Assembly: GCA_943325355.2 (NCBI GenBank)
Contig: CALPPA020000057.1
Location: forward strand, 1 to 9,606
Direction: 5' to 3'
DNA: 9,606 nucleotides
From: Klebsiella pneumoniae
GTDB lineage: Bacteria; Bacteroidota; Bacteroidia; Flavobacteriales; Flavobacteriaceae
The position numbers were made by a program, and so were the translations under genes. Below the pieces are notes generated by a model. That model was not told where the DNA came from. It searched no databases and was given only the letters and a program-made list of their open reading frames with translations. Positions 6,676 to 9,606 of this stretch are shown here, piece by piece (position 1 is the stretch's first letter; every line of letters starts with the position of its first letter).

Positions 6676-6688
6676 TTTAATACATTTG
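6657..6688 (+). promoter_or_regulatory. Promoter of the DUF3108 gene, TTTG-N20-TACATTTG
   Basis: TTTG at 6657-6660 and TACATTTG at 6681-6688 have a 20-nt spacer, the ideal Bacteroidota arrangement. The start would be near 6691-6693, giving a leader of about 35 nt before the ATG at 6727. The -33 TTTG lies within the loop and descending arm of the preceding terminator hairpin. Confidence 0.65.
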
Positions 6689-6726
6689 GAACAAAATTTG
6701 CATTAACTGGCAATAAATAGTCCAAA

Positions 6727-7506
6727 ATGGCAATCAAAAAAATAATTCTACTACTACTATTTATTGCTACTGTAAGTTTTGATTCTCGAAAAGCTGAAGC
6801 TTTTGATATGGGGGAATGGTTTAAATTTAGAATTCACTACGGAATCGTAAATGCGGGTTATGCTACTCTAGAAGTTAAAGAGGCAACGATAAACAGCAAA
6901 AAAGTATTTCACGTAATTGGCAAAGGATACACCACAGGAGTCTCCAAGTTTTTTTTTAAAGTCGAAGATTTATACGAAAGCTATATCGATAAGGAGACAG
7001 GAAATCCCTATCAATATGTTAGAAAAATTGACGAAGGAGGTTACACCAAAAATCAGGAAGGTTTTTTCAATCAGTCCGAAAATAAAATTTTGGTAAAAGA
7101 TTATAAGCACAGTACCGAGAAGACTTTTGGTACATCTAAAAATACTCAAGATATATTATCGTCGTTTTATTATTTACGAAATTATCCTAATATTGATAAA
7201 ATGAAGACTGGAGAATTTGTGGCTATTGATATGTTTTTTGATGATATAACAACAAAATTTAGGTTAAAGTTTATTGGTCGAGAAGATATTAGAACTAAAT
7301 TTGGAGTTATTTCAACGATGATTTTTCGTCCATTAGTTCAATCTGGACGAGTTTTTAAAGAAGAAGAGAGTTTAACTATTTGGATATCTGACGATGACAA
7401 TAAAATGCCAATAAGAATAAAAGCAAATCTTGCCGTAGGGTCTATAAAAGCTGATTTAGAAGGTTTCAAAGGATTAAAACATCCGTTTAAATTAAAAATG
7501 AAATGA
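6727..7506 (+). CDS. Secreted DUF3108 domain protein
   Basis: A 259-residue exported protein of unknown biochemical function. The N terminus is a signal peptide: basic MAIKK, hydrophobic core at 6-18, then a probable signal peptidase I site AEA|F after residue 25. There is no lipobox Cys, so it should be soluble in the periplasm or secreted. The mature part matches the DUF3108 pattern as I recall it: an opening stretch around 30-50 (EWFKFRIHYGIVNAGYATLEV), then beta-strand-rich sequence to the end with no further membrane segments and no obvious catalytic motif. The family is poorly characterised; an envelope role is inferred from the export signal and from the M23 peptidase gene 84 nt downstream, possibly on the same transcript. 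The ATG follows its own TTTG-N20-TACATTTG promoter and no better upstream start is seen. Confidence 0.85.
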   Translation: MAIKKIILLLLFIATVSFDSRKAEAFDMGEWFKFRIHYGIVNAGYATLEVKEATINSKKVFHVIGKGYTTGVSKFFFKVEDLYESYIDKETGNPYQYVRKIDEGGYTKNQEGFFNQSENKILVKDYKHSTEKTFGTSKNTQDILSSFYYLRNYPNIDKMKTGEFVAIDMFFDDITTKFRLKFIGREDIRTKFGVISTMIFRPLVQSGRVFKEEESLTIWISDDDNKMPIRIKANLAVGSIKADLEGFKGLKHPFKLKMK

Positions 7507-7590
7507 TAAAATTTTAATACATTACTGATTTATAAAAGAATTGATTTTTTTGGTAACAAAAAACAACATAATTACATACACCTATTCAAT

Positions 7591-8808
7591 TTGAAAAAAG
7601 CATACCTAATTATAATCTTGTTGGTTTCATTAGTTTCCTGCCAGCAGTCAGAAACAGTGAGCTTAATTCCAGACCAAAAAAATAGTCGCCATATTGAACA
7701 ATTTGGATTTAATTTTAAAGATTTCAATGTGCTTCACGACACGGTGCAAAGTGGTGACACCTTCGGAAGCATAATAGAAAAACAAAATATTGTAGACAAT
7801 CAAGTGTATGACATAGTCAATAAAGTCAAAGATACCTTTGACGTAAGATCTGTTAGAATTGGAAAAACATTTACCTTTTTACGTTCAAAAGACCGATATA
7901 AAAAACTACAGGTTCTAGTATATCAACCTGATAGAGCCAGTTATTATGTAATTGATTTTAGAGATTCGGTTAGTGTTTACAAAATAACTAGACCCATTCG
8001 TATTAAAAAAAGAACAATAGCGGGAGAATTAAATGGTTCTTTTTCAGAAGAACTAAATAAGCTGGGAGTTGACGCGGCTTTGGCCAATAAATTAATCAAA
8101 GTATATGCTTGGTCAATCGATTTTTTTAAGTTAAAAAAAGGAGATCAATTTGGAGTTATTTTTACCGAGAGATATATTGATGATACTATTTATAATGGTG
8201 TTGATAGTTTGAGAGCTGCTTTTTTTGAATACAAAGGCAAAATGATTTACGCCTTTCCCTTTGCTCAAAATGAAGCTTCCGGAAAAATAGATTATTATGA
8301 TGAAAACGGAAAAGCGCTTAAGAATTTTTTCCTTAAATCGCCACTCAAATATGCCAATATCACTTCACGTTTTACAAGAAGTAGATTTCATCCCGTACAA
8401 ATGATTTGGAAAGCGCACAAAGGAACAGATTATGCTGCACCAACAGGAACGCCAATTATGACAACTGCATCTGGAATTGTAGAGCAAACAGGGTATACGG
8501 CAGGAAATGGGAATTTTGTAAAAATCAAACATAACAGAACCTATTCGACTCAATATTTACATATGTCCAGAATTTTGGTTCGCAGAGGACAAAGAGTCAC
8601 TCAAGGAAGCATCATCGGAAAAGTAGGTAGCACAGGTTTATCAACAGGACCTCATGTTTGTTATCGATTCTGGAAAAACGGAGTTCAAGTGGACGCATTA
8701 CGATTAAAATTACCCAACTCCCAACCTATGGAGAGTAAAAATCTTCCTAGATTTAAGTTGCAAATTGAGCCATTGAAATGGGAATTAGACAGTGTTGCGA
8801 ATCTATAA
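7591..8808 (+). CDS. M23 (LytM-type) metallopeptidase lipoprotein, MepM/Csd3-like
   Basis: This 405-residue protein is a predicted peptidoglycan endopeptidase that cuts cross-links during wall growth. Translation begins at TTG: the reading gives MKKAYLIIILLVSLVSC with lipobox LVSC and acylated Cys17, and no in-frame ATG lies just upstream. An N-terminal LysM/OapA-like segment (VQSGDTFGSIIEKQNI, 52-67) and a Csd3-type middle domain (about 140-240, including VYAWSIDFFKLKKGDQFGVI) precede the M23 domain at about 255-375. Zinc-site residues are His276 and Asp280 (HKGTD), with His324 (YLHMS) and His355 (GPHVC). The third zinc ligand, normally the last His of HxH, is Cys357. As in E. coli MepM, sequence ending in KLP follows the GPH motif. 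There is a possible weak promoter just upstream (TTTG at 7549-7552, TACATACA at 7573-7580), otherwise it is read from the DUF3108 promoter. The residues after Cys17 (QQSE) show no clear surface-export signal. Confidence 0.9.
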   Translation: MKKAYLIIILLVSLVSCQQSETVSLIPDQKNSRHIEQFGFNFKDFNVLHDTVQSGDTFGSIIEKQNIVDNQVYDIVNKVKDTFDVRSVRIGKTFTFLRSKDRYKKLQVLVYQPDRASYYVIDFRDSVSVYKITRPIRIKKRTIAGELNGSFSEELNKLGVDAALANKLIKVYAWSIDFFKLKKGDQFGVIFTERYIDDTIYNGVDSLRAAFFEYKGKMIYAFPFAQNEASGKIDYYDENGKALKNFFLKSPLKYANITSRFTRSRFHPVQMIWKAHKGTDYAAPTGTPIMTTASGIVEQTGYTAGNGNFVKIKHNRTYSTQYLHMSRILVRRGQRVTQGSIIGKVGSTGLSTGPHVCYRFWKNGVQVDALRLKLPNSQPMESKNLPRFKLQIEPLKWELDSVANL

Positions 8809-8849
8809 TTCAAGAATAGTTTATCTCTTTGTTAATGATAATGAAAGCA

Positions 8850-8882
8850 TTGTTTATTTTACAAACTAAAATTGTAAATTTG
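8850..8882 (+). promoter_or_regulatory. pgi promoter, TTG-N22-TAAATTTG
   Basis: TAAATTTG at 8875-8882 is an exact TAnnTTTG match. TTG at 8850-8852 lies 22 nt upstream, at the long end of accepted spacing. The start would be near 8885-8887, giving a leader of about 20 nt before the ATG at 8906. This suggests pgi is transcribed independently of the M23 gene. Confidence 0.6.
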
Positions 8883-8905
8883 CACTTTCAAAAATAAAAC
8901 ACAAA

Positions 8906-9606
8906 ATGGCTTTACAAAACACAAACCCAACAACAACTTTAGCTTGGCAAAAACTGCAGAAACATTTTCAGGAAATGAATACTGCATCTATGAAAGAAAT
9001 GTTTCTCGAAGACAAAACAAGAGCAGCAAAATTTCATTTTTATTGGAATGATTTCTTAGTTGATTACTCTAAAAATATCATCAATCAGGAAACAATAAAT
9101 TTGTTGCTTGAGTTGGCAAACGAAGCACAGTTAAAGGATGCAATTGCAAAATATTTTGAAGGTGACATCATTAATCAAACCGAAAACAGGGCAGTTTTAC
9201 ATACTGCTTTACGCGCAAAAGAAACAGCGATAATAAAAGTTGACGAAGAAAATGTAATTTCTGAAGTTTTTGAAGTTAAAAATAAAATTAAAAACTTTAC
9301 AAACGAAGTTGTAAACGGTGACAGAAAAGGATACACCGGAAAACCATTTACTGATGTTGTAAACATTGGAATTGGAGGTTCAGACCTTGGTCCAGCAATG
9401 GTTGTTGAAGCTTTGCAATATTATAAAAATCACTTAAACGTTCATTTTGTATCCAATGTTGATGGTGATCACGTAAACGAAATCATTAAAAAATTAAATC
9501 CAGAAACAACTCTTTTTGTGATTGTTTCTAAAACCTTTACCACACAAGAAACATTAACTAATTCTGAGACTATTAGAGAATGGTTTTTAAAATCAGCTTC
9601 GCAAGA
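8906..9606 (+). CDS. pgi: Glucose-6-phosphate isomerase, N-terminal part; 3' end outside the window
   Basis: This cytosolic enzyme interconverts glucose 6-phosphate and fructose 6-phosphate in glycolysis and gluconeogenesis. The window holds 233 complete codons of a family usually about 550 residues long. The translation starts MALQNTNPTTTLAWQKLQKH and contains the first sugar-isomerase (SIS) domain, with the substrate-phosphate-binding blocks GIGGSDLGP at 155-163 and VSKTFTTQET at 207-216 (Ser208, Lys209, Thr210 and Thr213 are the expected phosphate contacts). NRAVLHTALR at 94-103 is another family-typical stretch. The catalytic C-terminal half is not in view. The ATG is supported by the promoter about 20 nt upstream and by an N-terminal helix of typical length before the conserved region. 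The frame has no stop or shift up to the window edge. Confidence 0.95.
   Translation, partial: MALQNTNPTTTLAWQKLQKHFQEMNTASMKEMFLEDKTRAAKFHFYWNDFLVDYSKNIINQETINLLLELANEAQLKDAIAKYFEGDIINQTENRAVLHTALRAKETAIIKVDEENVISEVFEVKNKIKNFTNEVVNGDRKGYTGKPFTDVVNIGIGGSDLGPAMVVEALQYYKNHLNVHFVSNVDGDHVNEIIKKLNPETTLFVIVSKTFTTQETLTNSETIREWFLKSASQ

Noticed and set aside
9175..9366. A minus-strand open frame within pgi
   Set aside because: It is antisense to well-conserved PGI sequence and its Ser/Phe/Thr-rich translation looks like a complement of Lys/Glu/Val codons.

Overview
The window looks like chromosomal DNA of a Flavobacterium-type Bacteroidota (inferred). The DNA is AT-rich. The LspA, UvrC and glucose-6-phosphate isomerase proteins read like flavobacterial versions. 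Start codons lack Shine-Dalgarno sequences, and several genes are preceded by the Bacteroidota promoter pattern TTTG-N19-22-TAnnTTTG. It is mostly housekeeping and cell-envelope DNA. I see no transposase, integrase, tRNA, rRNA, CRISPR array, phage gene or recognisable defence system, and I did not find a clearly new multi-gene system.

Left part (1-2238): the 3' part of lspA (lipoprotein signal peptidase) runs rightwards and collides tail to tail with a leftward two-gene unit. In transcription order that unit is a PLP-dependent group II decarboxylase, then 5-formyltetrahydrofolate cyclo-ligase, overlapping by 8 nt. The convergent stop codons of lspA and the cyclo-ligase overlap by 4 nt.

Middle (2239-6352): a 110-bp divergent promoter region separates the decarboxylase from uvrC. 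The uvrC promoter ends only 4 nt before the ATG, predicting a leaderless or almost leaderless mRNA. uvrC is followed after 5 nt by a gene for a secreted patatin phospholipase fused to a POTRA/BamA-type outer-membrane barrel (PlpD-like, type Vd architecture), so the two are probably co-transcribed.

Right part (6353-9606): a 374-bp intergenic region holds a TAnnTTTG box, two hairpins and a strong intrinsic terminator, which together look like a small RNA gene of about 110 nt. The promoter of the next gene is built into that terminator. Next come a secreted DUF3108 protein and an MepM/Csd3-like M23 lipoprotein peptidase, which has a Cys where the third zinc-ligand His is expected. The window ends inside pgi (glucose-6-phosphate isomerase), which has its own promoter.

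Functionally, lspA, the patatin-barrel protein, the DUF3108 protein and the M23 peptidase all concern the envelope: lipoprotein maturation, outer-membrane lipid hydrolysis and peptidoglycan remodelling. LspA would be the enzyme that processes the lipobox of the M23 lipoprotein. uvrC, the cyclo-ligase and pgi are core repair and metabolism genes.
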